DNA from: Podaxis mareebaensis
Lineage: Eukaryota > Basidiomycota > Agaricomycetes > Agaricales > Agaricaceae
Assembly: GCA_018524725.1 (NCBI GenBank)
Contig: JAEUWP010000333.1
Coordinates: 1 to 64,000 of the forward strand
DNA: 64,000 bases
Direction: 5' to 3'
A program made the translations under genes and the position numbers. The notes under the pieces are model-generated. The model ran no database searches. It was not told the origin of the DNA and saw only the letters and a list, made by a program, of their open reading frames with translations. Each line of letters opens with the position of its first letter. Position 1 is the first letter of the stretch. Positions 1 to 12,310 of the stretch are shown here, piece by piece.

Positions 1-385
1 TAAACGACTCTAGTTAGAGGCGTGCCTGCTATAGTAGCACCCCTCTAATTAGACCGGGTATCCGGTATTCTTAGGTGCTTTCAACGTGCTTCTCGAACCT
101 GAAAAGATGGATCCAGGAATAGATTCTATCTAACACGTGTCGAGAAGACGACCTTCTCTAAGTTCTCCTCATCCATAGGCGCAAACCAAAGGCGCCTTGG
201 ACGAACAACACCGCCCACGAGGCATAAGACGCTCCAACCATCGATTACGTCCAATGATACCTCAAAAAAGCACAAAGGCGCCCATTCCCGGGGCCTCCGG
301 CACTTTTCCTTGTTCGCTTCCCTGAGCAGTCACCATTGATCCTTTCCACCGTTCAACCACCTCAAAAAAGCTCAACCAACGGACC
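1..385. other. Window edge and 5' flank of inhibitor gene
   Basis: No coding region was recognised. An imperfect inverted repeat lies at 9-20 and 42-53 (arms of 12 bases with one mismatch), around a short spacer. The rest looks like ordinary promoter and leader sequence of the following gene. Confidence 0.4.
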
Positions 386-987
386 ATGGACCACGAACTC
401 GAAACCGGACTCTACACCATCCGCACCATCCCATCTCTACAACTTGTCGGCAGGAACATTGTCGAAGATGACTCGTTCGAACCCAAAGGCATCTTTGGCC
501 AACCGCGCGGTGTGCCCGTGAACGACCACACGACGTTCTTGCTACGACATGTTGGAGGGGATAGTTTTTATATTACGTGTGGAAGGGACCGCGGACGCGT
601 TGTTGAGGTGGAGGGGAAGCTTGCTGCTGCGTTGCATGACCCGGATTTGGATGACCCGTTTGGTTATCCTGTGAACCAGCGGTGGGCGATTCGGCCTCAA
701 CCGCAGCATGGAGAGGATGTCTTCACGTATGTGTTTATTTGGTGTGTGGGAGATGTAGAATCTGACGTGTTGTGGTCTAGGATCGAGTCCGAGAATGGGT
801 ATTGGGGCTGGTGGATGCCGACGGAAAATCCGCAATACACAAGGGTGAGTGGTATGATACGGGGTGGAAGTATACGGCTGGAAGCTAATGGGTTACGTAG
901 GTCGCAGTACGGTCGGTAGTTGCGAGCCCCTCAATGCCTCCAATGTACGCGCCAAATGAGCTATGGTTGATTGAGAGGTTAGACTAG
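386..987 (+). CDS. Mycospin/cospin-like beta-trefoil protease inhibitor (I66 family)
   Basis: Two-exon gene, 181 aa: exon 1 386-844, intron 845-900 (GTGAGT...GTAG with a GCTAAT branch site), exon 2 901-987. The N-terminus (LETGLYTIRTI, LVGRNIVEDDSF, PKGIF) has the form of the I66 serine protease inhibitors of mushrooms: GxYxIRN, FVGRxxxEDxSLxPK. Splicing restores the usual C-terminal block, MYAPNELWLIERLD; reading through the intron gives an unrelated tail. There is no signal peptide, as is usual for these cytosolic fruiting-body inhibitors. Family members inhibit trypsin-like proteases and act in defence against fungivores; the target here cannot be read from sequence because the reactive loop is variable. 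Confidence 0.8.
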
Positions 988-1373
988 AAGCATGCAGTGA
1001 TTCACGCATCTTTTTTTATATTATATATAACGAGTAGTAACGGACATGAGGTATCTGAACATCTTGGTTGACAGTACGCGTAGACTGCTCCATGTGAGTG
1101 TCAGCCAGCCTGAGGTATGGCTGTGTTGGAGTACCCTTCCTTTTGGAGGCACCTATGAACTGTAGTGATCATGATCATGGATAGGAGTCACGTGTTGTGA
1201 TTGTGTTGGTTGAGCGTGTTGAACACAAGGTGAACATCAACTCCGAGGTAAGTTTATCACAACCAAACAACAACCACCCATCCTCATACACAGTCCCACA
1301 CAGGCCCTGACGGCTGGGAGAGCCAACCATCCCCCTCAAAAGGCCTCAACAGCCTTCACCTCCGACCATCACA
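988..1373. other. Intergenic, no gene seen
   Basis: A tandem (head-to-tail) gap between two plus-strand genes. An AT-rich stretch near 1011-1028 may belong to the 3' end of the inhibitor gene. A pyrimidine/CA-rich leader precedes the next ATG. Nothing else was recognised. Confidence 0.4.
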
Positions 1374-4300
1374 ATGTCCGCAGCACTCGCAACCCATCCA
1401 GACCTCTCCTCCGCATCCAACGGCACCCACCCAGAAGTCTCTCTCGGCTCTCTCGTATCCGGATTCTCAACTCCAGCAAGACATCTCCGCGTCCCTTCAG
1501 GCTCTTCTCGTTCGACCGCGCAATCTTCAGTTCCCATCGCCACACCCTCCCCACCTACTGGGACGTCCGTCCTTTCACGACGAGGATTGGGGTTTTCGTC
1601 TAGACTTAATGCATTGAGTCGGGAGGACCATGATGCGGATGACGGTGGTGAAGATGGTGCTGGTGGCGATTTGTTAGATACACCTGCAGTGGAGAAGAAG
1701 CGATATGGTGAGGATGCTGAGACTCCTATGCGGGGAGGGAAGAGAGGTGTCCGGCCGAGTGCTGCTGGGAATAAAGGTGTTACTTTGACACTTCGCGACC
1801 AGGAAAAGGTGGGTTTTTTTGGTTTGGTTAAATTGGCTTTTGGCTGAGGTGCGGGTTTAGCACATTGATAACTTGAAGAAAGAAAACTTCAACATCAAAC
1901 TTCGTGTCCACTTTCTCGAGGAACGTCTTGCGCAACTCGCACCAGATCAAATAGATGCCGCACTTAAACAGAATATTAACCTCAAAATTGAAGTTCAACA
2001 ACGTAATATGGAGCTTAAAAAACTCCGGAAACTAGTTCTTCAACTCGAACGCGAGCTCGAACAACAACAGACCCAACAGCGCAGCGCATCGGGGTCTCGG
2101 GATCGTGAACGCGAACTAGAGGAGAAACTGGAAGAGAGGGAAAGAGAGATCAGGGAGTTGAGAAGGGCAAGGGCACACGGAGATGAGAACGATGACGTTA
2201 TGAGGGAACTTGAGATGCAAAATGCTCAATTGGAGGAAGAACTGGAGGGTGCTCGGGAGTTGCTGCAAGATAACATGGAGGAGATCGAACGACTCAAAGA
2301 TCTCGTGGAACGTCGTGACGATTCTCTTAGTGAAAGCTCCGCCGGGGAGGGGAGCCGTGCGCGGTTGATGCGCCGTATAAACGAGCTTGAAGAAGAAGTC
2401 GATGAACTCCGACATCGCCTTGGTGATTCAGCCGAAGCCATTGCACAGCGGGAGGAAGACAAGGAGGAGCTCATGGATGTTATCGATTCTTTGAAACTCG
2501 AGATTGAGGATCTGCATAGGAAGAGGGAGGCAGAGTCGGCAGAGAGGAGTCAGTCGCGTGCCTTGATCTTGGAGGAACGTGAAGAGAGGGAGGCGGTGGA
2601 GGATGATTTGAATGCTATGCGGGATAGGGTTGCTGCGCTCTTGATTGAGCTGCAGCAGAAGGAGGACGAGGTTGACCAGAAGAATAAAGAGATTGATGAG
2701 CTTGTGGCGGAGCATAAGCGTATTGTGGAGGTTGTTGAGGATGAGTGGAGAGGAGAGGTTGAGGAGGCGAGGATGCAGGTTGAGGAACTTAAAGATGTAA
2801 GTCCTTGTGCGTTACCCTGCTAAGTCATTGACTGACGGGAAACAGGTTCTGGCAGAGCGGGAAACGGAGGTCAGAGAACTTCGACTCAACATGTCCGAGT
2901 TTGAAGCACGCAACAACGACCTCCGAAATGAATTCGAGGCTGCGCTGAATGATCTTGAGGCACAAGCTGAGGCCAAGGACACGGAGATCGAGGGGTTGCG
3001 TACGACCATCGATAAACTCGGCGAGGACATTTACATGCTCGAAGACGAGAATGATAAGATCAAGGAGGAAGCTGAACGGATACGGGATGATGATGCAGTT
3101 GAACGAGAGCGTTTGGAAGCTTTATCCGCTGCTCTTAAAGAGGTACGTTCATATTCCGTCATACAAGCCTTACTCGAACTGAAGTTTTGCATTACAACAG
3201 AAACTTGCGCAAGTACGAGCAGAACTCCAAGAAACAACCGAAGTCTATGAATCCTGCCACCGCGAGCTCCACTCTCACCGCCTCCGACAAGAAGAACTTC
3301 AGCACCAAGTCGAAGACCTCGCAGACGAGCTCGAACGCGCACAAAAGGACCACGTACGCGAAATCGAAGCGCTCGAACGAAAACATGACGACGAGATACG
3401 CAAGTCCACACGCGCACTCGAAGCTAAAGAATCCGCCTTACAAAGTGCCTTGAACGATCTGACTCGGGCACAGGCGCTGTTAGCACAGCGCGAGGCGGAT
3501 GTACAAGATGTACAGAGGGCGTTGGAAGGACTCGAGGAGGAGAGTAAGAGGAGAGGAGAGGTGGATACCACTGCGAGGTTCTCACTACAACTCGAAGTGG
3601 ACCGACTGAAGAGGGATTTGGAACGTGTGGAAGACGAGTTAGCGCGTGCGAGGAAGGAGATTGATGATCGAGAGAATAAGAACCGGGAAAAGGACTCGAT
3701 GGTTGATAAACTTCATGGGGAGAATCGTGAACTTGCGGCGCAGTTGGCGTCGCAGACTCAGGCAAGGCTTAATTTGTCGGAGAAGTTGGATTTGGTGCAG
3801 GCGGGTTTGAAGAAGGCAGAGGGGGAGGTGGAGGGGTATAAGAGTCGGGTGGTTGAGTTGGAGCAGAGGTTGTCGAAGGATCAGAGGTCGTTGTTGAATG
3901 CGGAGAATCAGTATAGGGATCAGTTGACGGAGCGGAATACGCTCTTGCTTACTATTTATCAGTATATGGATAAGATTCTGGGTGTGGACAAGACGCCGGT
4001 GCGTATCCTCTTTTTTTGTGTCTCTTGTGTGGTTTTGACTTTTTGGGTTTGGGGCGGTAGAAGAAGGGGAATGCAGGCGAAACGAAGCCGTTTACCAATT
4101 TCAGCGTCTTCCATGATAATCTTATTACCCGTCTCAAGGCTCTTAGCCAGATTCAGCTTGACTTTGACAAGCGGTGTAAAGAGGTCGAGGCGAAGTATAT
4201 GGAGAAGCTCGCGGAGATCCGGAAGCAGTTGGATGTCCGTTGGAAGCAGATTGACAAGTTTGAGGCGAGTGTCAAGACTTATGCGGATACCAAGGCGGCT

Positions 4301-4984
4301 TGGAGGAGGAAGTTTGCTGTGAAGGAGGGAGAGCTGGAGGCTCTCAAGGTGCGTGGATTCTTCTCACAAATACACGACATTGATTCAAATGCATATGTTA
4401 TCTTTTAGACAACGAACAATGAACTAACACAACAAATTACCTCCCTCAAACGCCTTAATGGACCAGATGCAACGGCAGCTGAAGTCCGCTCGCTCACGAC
4501 ACGTGCGACAAATGCGGAACGCCGTCTTAACAATGCACAAAATCAGCTCCTTGCAACCGAAGAGAAGATCGCGGCGATGAACCAGAAGAGTATGGCGGCG
4601 GATAATAAGTGGGAGGCGAGAGTGAAGGAGTATGAATCGAGGTTGAGGGCGGCGGAGGAGAGAGTGAAGAGGGAACGGCAGGGAAGTAAGGAGCGCGTGC
4701 TTGAATTGGAGAATAGGATCAAGTGAGTGATTGGTTTCATTTTTTGTTCATTTGTGTTAGTGTGGGATGGTTGGTGGACGTCTTGCATTTTCGGTTTCAA
4801 CTTCGGTGGCGATGGGCTTTTCACATCCGATGTTGTTTCCTCTGTTGTTTTGCAATTTTTGCTGATATGATGCGTTGTGTTTTTTTATAGGAGTCTCCAA
4901 CAGCAGCTGGAGCGAGCACAGAAACATAGTCAACAGCTTGCTGGCGTGGTTGAAGCAAACAAAGTTGCAGGGTCAGCTTCATGA
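1374..4984 (+). CDS. mto1: Mto1/centrosomin-like gamma-tubulin tethering coiled-coil protein
   Basis: Seven exons: 1374-1808, 1861-2796, 2846-3142, 3201-3998, 4061-4348, 4409-4722 and 4891-4984; 1053 aa, all phases consistent. Residues 1-145 are Ser/Pro-rich and disordered. Exon 2 opens with a CM1 motif (NLKKENFNIKLRVHFLEERL, about 149-168), the segment by which fission-yeast Mto1, Pcp1 and animal centrosomin recruit gamma-tubulin complexes. Almost the whole remainder is Glu/Arg/Leu heptad coiled coil. Around residue 986 the segment KWEARVKEYESRLRAAEE, followed by RERQGSKERVLELE, matches the Mto2-binding/MASC-like C-terminal region of Mto1. The likely role is nucleating cytoplasmic microtubules at spindle pole body, septum or other organising centres. 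Start chosen at the first ATG of an open N-terminal exon. The last intron (168 nt) is longer than the others. Confidence 0.85.
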
Positions 4985-6608
4985 TAGGTCCCCATATTGT
5001 TGGAGCAACCGATTATCGAGGCCGAATGGAAGATCGAGTGGAGATGAAGGGATACGTGACGATTCGGATTCGAGGAAGGAGTGTGTGGATATGGGGATGG
5101 GCGTGCGGTTCTCTCGGCACATGCGTGTCGATCGGTGTTTCTCCCTGGTTTTGTTTCCGTTTCACATCTTGATACGACTTCATTACTCACTGTGTAATAC
5201 CATTTCGCATCTCTGTTTTATGCTATAGAAACCCGGTTGTATTATAGAGTACCCCTCTCTCGCCTAATTCAACAATCTTATGGGATACGGATCCGGACGA
5301 GTTTGTTGTGGTGTTGGGAGGTTCACATGACAGCATACTTTGGACCATGGAGCTTGACATGCCTGACAGGGCAAGGCTTGACTCGACTGTGACCAAGTTG
5401 CTATTTCATCTTTCGCGAACTGGAAGCTCAGATGGCTATTGACTCACACTACACATGACCTTGTGCGGGATGAAACGTACGTATCCTGAAAGCTTCCTTT
5501 TGTTCTACATTCTGATTTCTTATTTTTCTCTCGGCTCTTGACAAACCAAGCGAATATACAGTTGAATATATTGAATTGAGTATCACAATCCACGACACTT
5601 CATACATCAAACAACGTTCATAAGAAGCCAGTTTATAGGAATAAAGTGTACGGCATTGAACGAAAATCAGATTCTTTGATTGAACTAACCCCTTCTTCCG
5701 TCTGCCACTTGACTCAATCCAGGCAGATATTTATGTCGCGTGCCTCTAATAGGCAGCTTCATCAACTTCGATTGAATCAGACCTCCGCGGGGAGGTGTGT
5801 ATTCTGTTTTTGTCCATTGTATATTTGCAAGAGGTTGGAGAAAGTTGGTCTACAGGTGGAACGACGGGGTAGAGAAGTTGTAATGAGCCGGAGCAGCATG
5901 GCCGTCACTCTTCATCGAGACGGGTGGATGCGTCGGGATCAAGGATAGGAGCAGTGACTCGATCGTGCTCAGTGAGTAACCTGTGGTCCGGATACAGGGA
6001 AGTTGGAGAAATTTTTCTGGAACATTCTCTCATGTAGGGGTTTCTGACAGGTCGGGCCAATGGGTATTACCGAGACAAAATGGCGCAACGCAACGAAGTA
6101 GACAAGGGATATGGGAGGTTGGAGGAGTTGCGGTTCCCCCTGGGTTGTTGGACGAGCACCCGAATTGGATTGACGTCGGTCATGGGAGGACAACACTAGT
6201 ACAGGTTTGTGGCGAACATTTCTGAAGGAAATCTTAAAGCTAATTGACATTTTGTCGGCAGCCGAGCCTGAGACGCGAGTAGTGATCCCTACAATAGGGA
6301 CACACCATGGATCGGATCTCGAACCCTGAGCCAGATGCCAAAATGGTCGATGCATTTCATTTCGTTTACGCCTGTTACCCATCCTGGAGAGTTTGTTTGC
6401 GGAGTTCTTTCTCCAATGCGTCACTTATAATTCCGTGTATCGGAGAAAGATGCTTACAAGACCTCTTTGCGCACCCATCTGTTCTGAGTGTCCCTGTTCT
6501 TTCCTTCGCGTTTCGGATCTTGAAGGTGTCTTGGCCCTCATTACGGTCTTGAATTTCGAGAACTCCTAACTTTGATCCCGGTTACTCTGCGTTACTGGTT
6601 CGTGAAGG
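4985..6608. other. Long intergenic region, no gene recognised
   Basis: 1.6 kb without a supportable gene. The open frames here (for example 5646-5948 plus and 5969-6424 minus) show no domain, no spliceable extension and no coding-like composition. It probably holds the 3' UTR of the upstream gene and the promoter of the MFS gene. Confidence 0.4.
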
Positions 6609-8640
6609 ATGGCTGGTGTGGATGAGAGGACGTCCTTGTTGGAGCACGACACAAGCAAGGCGGATCTTGTGTACGACAGGTTCTCAAAGCCCAAGAAGCG
6701 GTTGATTGTAGGAATTGTATCCTGGGGAGGATTAGTTCCATGTGAGTAGTATCCACGCCATCGTTTCTGCTGCTAATGGTACGGCCTGGCAGTCTTCACC
6801 TCCGGAACGTTCATTCCATCTATACCCCAAATCGCGAAGGAGTTGAATACAACTGGAGATGCTGTAGGGTAATCATTCTGCACTCGGTTCATGTAAAACG
6901 TTTCTGACGCAACGACGCAGTTTCGCTGTCAGTATCTATATCCTCGCTGCCGCCTTCGGTTCTTTGATAGGCTCTGCATATGCAACATTCTGTGTGTCCT
7001 CTAACTTATGGTCGGAGCTCATTGCTCATGAAATTGCTCCCTCAGATGGCCGACGACCGGCATACCTCTACTCACTTCCGGTCATGATTTTAGGATCACT
7101 GGGAGTGGCAAGGGCGCAGACGATACAACAGCTCTTAATATTTAGATTCATGCAAGCACTCGGAGCTTCTCCGGGAACATCAATAGGTTTTGGCGTCATA
7201 GGTGACATTTATCGGCTTGAAGAACGAGGTCGCGCAATGGGGAGCTATTACGGTGTAAGCCCTATTCAATCTAAGTCTGTCGCTCTCTGAACCTAAACAT
7301 CCATCCGTTTTAGGCGACGTTAATCGGTTTGGCTGTGGCACCTATGATTGGTGGTAAGTGGAACAGATGGTTAGGAGCCAAGACAACGGTTCGCTGACGC
7401 AATAACCTCTATAGGTTTCTTTGCGTACCATTTCTCTTGGAGGATCCTTCATCTTTCTCTTGCTGCATTTGCCTTTGGCGCGTTCATCTGTGTCCTTTTC
7501 TCTTTTCCCGAGACAAGTCATCCAAGCGCCCGTGGGCTGGATAAATTCGAGCGTGAAGGAGGCGTGCATCCTCGCTGGAGACCTGTCATCCTTAATCCGT
7601 TTTCTCAGTTGGATATGCTGCGGAGTCCCTCGATCCTCGCTGTGGTACGCGGATTATACTCCTATCAATCCTTTCTTCTCACTAGTTTTCAGTCTCTAGG
7701 CAGTTTCCTGACTCTCCAGTGTGACTTCGGTAGGGTATATTTTCCCCTGGGCCGCAGCTGTATATCGCTAACTTTTCCCGATAAAGTTCTGCTTGTGCCA
7801 CTTGCATATACCATAGTGAGTCCCTCCACCCTGACAAGGATGTCTTGCTCAACGGAAGAAGGGAAAACGCTACGGCATTACTAACGAGGCTGTTATTGGA
7901 GCCCTTTTCTTGCCGTGCGGCATTGGAAACGCAAGTGAGGAGTCGTGGCTCTCAGTCCGCAGCATATTAGCTTACTCCGCTTGATTCAGTCGGTGCGCCA
8001 GTCTCGGGATGGATATCGGATCTCGTCATTATTCGATGGAAGAGGAAACGCGGTGGTACCTGGTATCCTGAGGACAGACTACGAGCCACGCTATTTGGGA
8101 CCTTCCTCCCCGTTGCTGTCATCCTGTCTGCAGTGATCACAAAATATATTCCCGGAACACCTGGCCTGGTTGCAAACCTAGTTTGTTTGTTTTCAACAGG
8201 AGTTGCAGTGCGTAATATTTGATTATCGAAGTTTTCGCTTGGAATCCGCTAAACAAGTTGGGCAGGTTGATATCGTTTTGACACCTTGTGGCGCCTACGT
8301 TGTTGACATTCTACACTCCAGAAGCGCGGAGAGTGCAGCTGTCATTAAGTGAGATTCCCCGCCGTTCTGGGACGTGGACCAATACTCACGTTCTGATAGT
8401 GCCTTCCGCTATATTGCTTTATCTGTTACAACTGCTGCGATATTGCCCATGATCAACACATACGGCCATCTGACAACAAATGCAATTTCGGCTACTTTAG
8501 CTTGCCTTGGATTTCTGTGAGCCATATATGAGATGTTCAGAATGATCACCACCTTACTTTGACATAGGATTCTCTGGGTTACAATATTGTTCGGCGATTC
8601 AATGAGAGCGTGGGTGGACATCGGATACACGGTGACCTAA
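6609..8640 (+). CDS. DHA1-type MFS transporter, tandem copy 1
   Basis: Thirteen exons (6609-6741, 6793-6868, 6921-6991, 7046-7254, 7314-7353, 7415-7644, 7693-7729, 7787-7815, 7862-7934, 7990-8207, 8266-8348, 8400-8516, 8568-8640), 462 aa. It has features of the 12-helix drug:H+ antiporter-1 family of the major facilitator superfamily: the loop 2-3 motif YGRRPAYL, a helix-5 motif GASPGTSIGFGVIGDIY, and the loop 6-7 signature FPETSHPSARGLDK. The protein would sit in the plasma membrane or vacuole and export or import a small organic substrate; the substrate is unknown. The exon plan is almost base-for-base the same as that of the next gene, so the two are tandem duplicates. Two introns end in AAG (7786, 7861). 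Exon 7 has drifted (SLGSFLTLQCDF against AVAGFFLLLTDY) but stays in frame. Confidence 0.85.
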
Positions 8641-9160
8641 TAATACACCTTGACGGTCGAGCAAAATTCATTGAAGCGATAGATACCCGCTTGTTTATTA
8701 GATGTCCTCTGTCGTAAAGTCAGAGTAATAGATGTATAGATTGTAATCGAATACGCAGGATTTTCACTCTTAATAGGTTCTGAGATTGGGCGCTTCTTTG
8801 AGGATCTGTACGGAGGACCGGGCCGAGAGGTATGGTCATGTGCAACCAGCCGAAAGGTGACCCAGGGACATCCAATTCTTGGTCTCGTTCAGCCTCCTCC
8901 CACGAAATTTTTCCTTCGAACAATGATGAATATCGATGGATATTGATGTCGAAGCTATATTGTCGTGCCACATTTGTCTATGCAATATCAGAAGCAGGGA
9001 GACCCTATTATAATGGAAGATTTCACGCAGGCATGTGAAGGTTTTGCGGATTTAAATAGTCAACTTGATTTGAAAGCTCGAACGCAACGTATCTCCGGAT
9101 AACTACGTCTTCTCGCCCTCACCCGATTGTGGCTTCCCCACTCCTTTGCCAGCATTCCCC
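8641..9160. other. Intergenic between tandem MFS genes
   Basis: No gene seen. It contains the 3' flank of MFS copy 1 and the promoter of copy 2. Short open frames on both strands (8720-8971 minus, 8832-9038 plus) resemble nothing recognisable. Confidence 0.4.
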
Positions 9161-11217
9161 ATGGCCTCTGAGGAGACGCCTCTGTTGTCCGACGTGCTGC
9201 CCAATATCAAGCATGAACTCGTCTATCAACGCTTTTCGCTGGGGTACAAAAAGTTCCTCGTAGCGATTGTTTCCTGGTGTGGTCTGATGCCATGTATGCC
9301 ACCCGATTCAACAGCTCTATGCGCTGTGTCCTCAAATTCACTTTATTTAGTATTTATTTCTGGGACATTTTATCCTTCTATTCCACAAATCGCAAAAGAT
9401 CTGAACACGACAGGTCAAAACGTTAGGTGGGTATCCCTGCAGAAGATTGGAATACCGCCTCTGAGGCTTCGATATCTCGACCGGAAAGTTTTGCAGTTAG
9501 TCTGTCGGTTTTCGCGACCTCTATTGGTGCCTTGACCGCTGCTTCCTACTCCACTTTCTGTGAGTCACAATGAATTTCCTAAATTACGTTCCACTAAATT
9601 GTAGCTAGATGGCCGTAGGCCGGTTTACCTCCTTGCTCTCCCGTTGTCTATCGTTGGGTCCGTTGGAGTCGCGGCCGCTCAAAATATGCCACAGCTCCTG
9701 TTTTGGAGATTCTGGCAGTGCGCCGGAGCTTCGCCCGGCCTGGCCGTCGGTGCGGGAGTCATAGGAGACATCTACAAGTTAGAAGAGCGAGGTACGGCCA
9801 TGGGCTTCTTCTTCGCTGTGAGTATCCCAAGATCAATTCAAGGCGTACTTAGTGGTTGAATCCCCTCTCCCTAAAGGGTATTTTATTAGGACCTGCCCTG
9901 GCTCCCCCAGTTGGAGGTTCGGACCTTCACTCCCGATATCAACTCGGGCTAAATTCTTGTTACTCATGATGTCATTTGAATTTCAGGGTTCGCCGCTCAT
10001 TATGCGTCCTGGAGATTCATGCAACTCTCTCTCGGACTCTTCGGCCTCATCGCATTTGTGATAATCCTTCTCGCCTTCCCCGAAACAAGTCACCCAGGTG
10101 CGCGGGGGATTGATAAGCTTCGTCAGTCCGGTTATGTCGGACGCACCTGGTTTCCCGTATTCGTCAACCCCCTTCAACCATTAAACTTGTTGCGTAGTCC
10201 TAATATATGTAGTGTGGTAAGTTCCAAAGCAATTACATTGATAGAAAATAACCTTTCAATAAACAGGCCGTTGCTGGATTTTTCCTTCTTCTGACTGATT
10301 ATGGTGATTAGCGAGCTTGCTTTGTTCGGTCCAAATACTGACAGATTTCAAGTTCTTTTGGTTCCACTCGCATACACAATTGTGAGTGCCGCCCCAGAAT
10401 TACAACCCGCATTGCTCATCATAATCAGGGTAAACGTTATAACATTGATAACGAAGCTCTAATAGGGGCTTGCTTCTTACCCTGTGGTTTGGGTAATATG
10501 AGTGAGCTTCTCGTTTGATAAATAATTGTTCACCTTTCCCCAATTTTGTGTCCCAGTTGGCGCTCCCGTTGCGGGGCGCATCTCGGACAAAATCATCATC
10601 CACTGGAGGCAGAAGAGAGGGGGTGTCTGGTACCCTGAAGACCGCTTACGAGCAACCCTGTCAGGCGGGCTCATATTCGTTCCGTTGTCAGTTCTCGGAT
10701 GTGGTTTAGTCACTCACTATGTTGACGGCCCCACTGGTTTGATCCTGAACCTGATTTTGCTCTTCTTCAACGGCTTTGGTGTAGGTTTCTTTTCTGTCTC
10801 TCCCTGGATGATCGCTCAAGATTATACAGGTTGATATTGTCTTGAGCCCGTCCGCTGCCTACGTCGTTGATATCATGCATTCTCGCAGTGCTGAAGTCAT
10901 GGCTTGTAATAAGTAAGTGCGATAAATGAGAAAGAGGATAACTCTGACTTTGAAACAGCGGTTTCCGGTCTTTCCTTTTGACGTTTGCGATTGCTGGAAT
11001 TCTACCAATGATTAATACCTACGGTCTTGTAGCCGCCAATGCTCTGTCAGCGGTGTTAGCCTGGGTTGGGTTTGTGTAAGTCCTCCGTCCCACCGTCTTT
11101 CTCAAGACTAAACAACTGAGTCGTCGGCCAACCAGCATGCTCGCACTCACCATACGGTATGGTGATAAAATGAGAGCCTGGGTCGACGTAGGCTACTCCA
11201 CCGCCGAAAACAACTAG
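9161..11217 (+). CDS. DHA1-type MFS transporter, tandem copy 2
   Basis: Thirteen exons (9161-9293, 9351-9426, 9501-9559, 9609-9817, 9877-9916, 9987-10216, 10267-10303, 10353-10381, 10429-10501, 10557-10780, 10830-10912, 10959-11075, 11136-11217), 463 aa. Start is ATG 9161 (MASEETPLLSD), matching copy 1's MAGVDERTSLLEHD. Shared motifs are YGRRPVYL, GASPGLAVGAGVIGDIYKLEERG, FPETSHPGARGIDK and the C-terminal MRAWVDVGYSTAE. Same family as copy 1: 12-helix proton-driven antiporter, substrate unknown. Exon lengths equal those of copy 1 except exons 3, 10 and 13. AAG acceptors are used at 9876 and 10352; the 10352 site is at the same intron position as an AAG acceptor in copy 1. The neighbouring oxidoreductases suggest a common pathway, but that is inference. 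Confidence 0.85.
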
Positions 11218-11879
11218 GATAAAACCATAATGGTGTATACAACTTTCTAACCCGACAAAAGGCCTTCTTGCTTAAAACTCGAACCATCCGTGTAAGGAAA
11301 GCCGCGCCCCTCCCCTCCCCCCTCCCTCCCGGCGCCCACATGGCATTTACACTTACAAATGATGTCACATAATGACCCTAATTGACTACACTCTACATGT
11401 GTCCTCGTCCACATCCGTTTCCGTGACAAGTCGCAAAATTCCGGCGTCTGACATGATTTTGGGACACCTTCACCGTCTGCTGCCTTGCCCACTACGACCT
11501 GAACCGGGTCCTAAGCCTGATCTCATTCGCAAGATGTTCTTGAGACAGGAAAGGCCTTTTGTGGCCACTGACGTTGTGTGGGTTGATCATTGATGCACTG
11601 TAGGCAGAATCGCGGAGCGGGTGACATATTATCTCTTGAATCTTTTGTCTTCGATGTCTCGGAATCATCGAGAACCCAAGAGGAATTGGAAGAAACAGCA
11701 GATGCGGCATCGAAATAGACACTCGGCGATTACCCGAACTACGCTTTAAGTCCATCTGCATTCGCTGCATTAGTCATTGCCGCCCGGGTTCAACATCCTG
11801 TGGAACACTATCCTTCTATACCCTAAACCGACTCCGGGATCCCTGGGTGGTTGTAGGGCTCAGTTCATCTGCTACATAT

Positions 11880-11958
11880 GGTCAACGTCACACATTCTCT
11901 CAGCTTAGAGCATAGAATGCGGGACTGGGTGGATGTGCGATATTCGACTGCAGAATGA
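11880..11958 (+). pseudogene. 3' relic of a third MFS gene
   Basis: The frame ending with TGA at 11956-11958 reads RMRDWVDVRYSTAE, against KMRAWVDVGYSTAENN at the end of MFS copy 2. The same gap shows no convincing upstream exons, so this is a decayed terminal fragment of a third tandem copy. Similarity is confined to about 16 residues but is specific to this family's C-terminus. Confidence 0.6.
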
Positions 11959-12260
11959 ATAGAGATGCCGAAATGGATATTGTAAGGCCATTCTTTGGCT
12001 AGGAATATCAATGCGTAGATTCTGATTCTCCTGTCAGTCCAGGTTGAATGCTCCAGCAGCCCTGCTCCATCAATGGGGTAACTACACCATTTTCCATATG
12101 ACCTCCTTCTCTTGTATCTTTTCACACGAATGGCCTTCTCCGAGCACCTTCGTACCGCGGCCTGGATGAACGCAATAACAGGGGTCCTGATGTAAGAGGC
12201 ATTTCTCATCAAATATTCAGAGAAGAATGTCTATTGGACGTCTACGGCTCATGTCCCGCG

Positions 12261-12270
12261 TATAAAAGGC
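12261..12270 (+). promoter_or_regulatory. TATA box of GMC oxidoreductase 1
   Basis: TATAAAAGGC, about 50 bases before the ATG at 12311; correctly oriented and the only such motif near the start. Confidence 0.6.
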
Positions 12271-12310
12271 GACATTCCAGTGGCTAAAGATTTGCACCTG
12301 GCCACCAAAA

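Larger units (their letters stand above)
11218..12310. other. Intergenic with MFS relic
   Basis: Mostly without recognisable coding sequence. The part at 11880-11958 is the 3' end of a third MFS gene (listed separately). The sequence TATAAAAG at 12261-12268 is the TATA box of the following oxidoreductase. Confidence 0.45.

Noticed and set aside
542..835. Minus-strand frame of 97 codons
   Set aside because: Antisense shadow of the I66 inhibitor exon, no features of its own.
2116..2715. Long minus-strand frames rich in Ser or Leu
   Set aside because: Antisense of a Glu/Arg coiled coil, which naturally leaves open complementary frames.
5969..6424. 151-codon minus-strand frame
   Set aside because: No domain, no plausible splice partners and no paralogue in the window.
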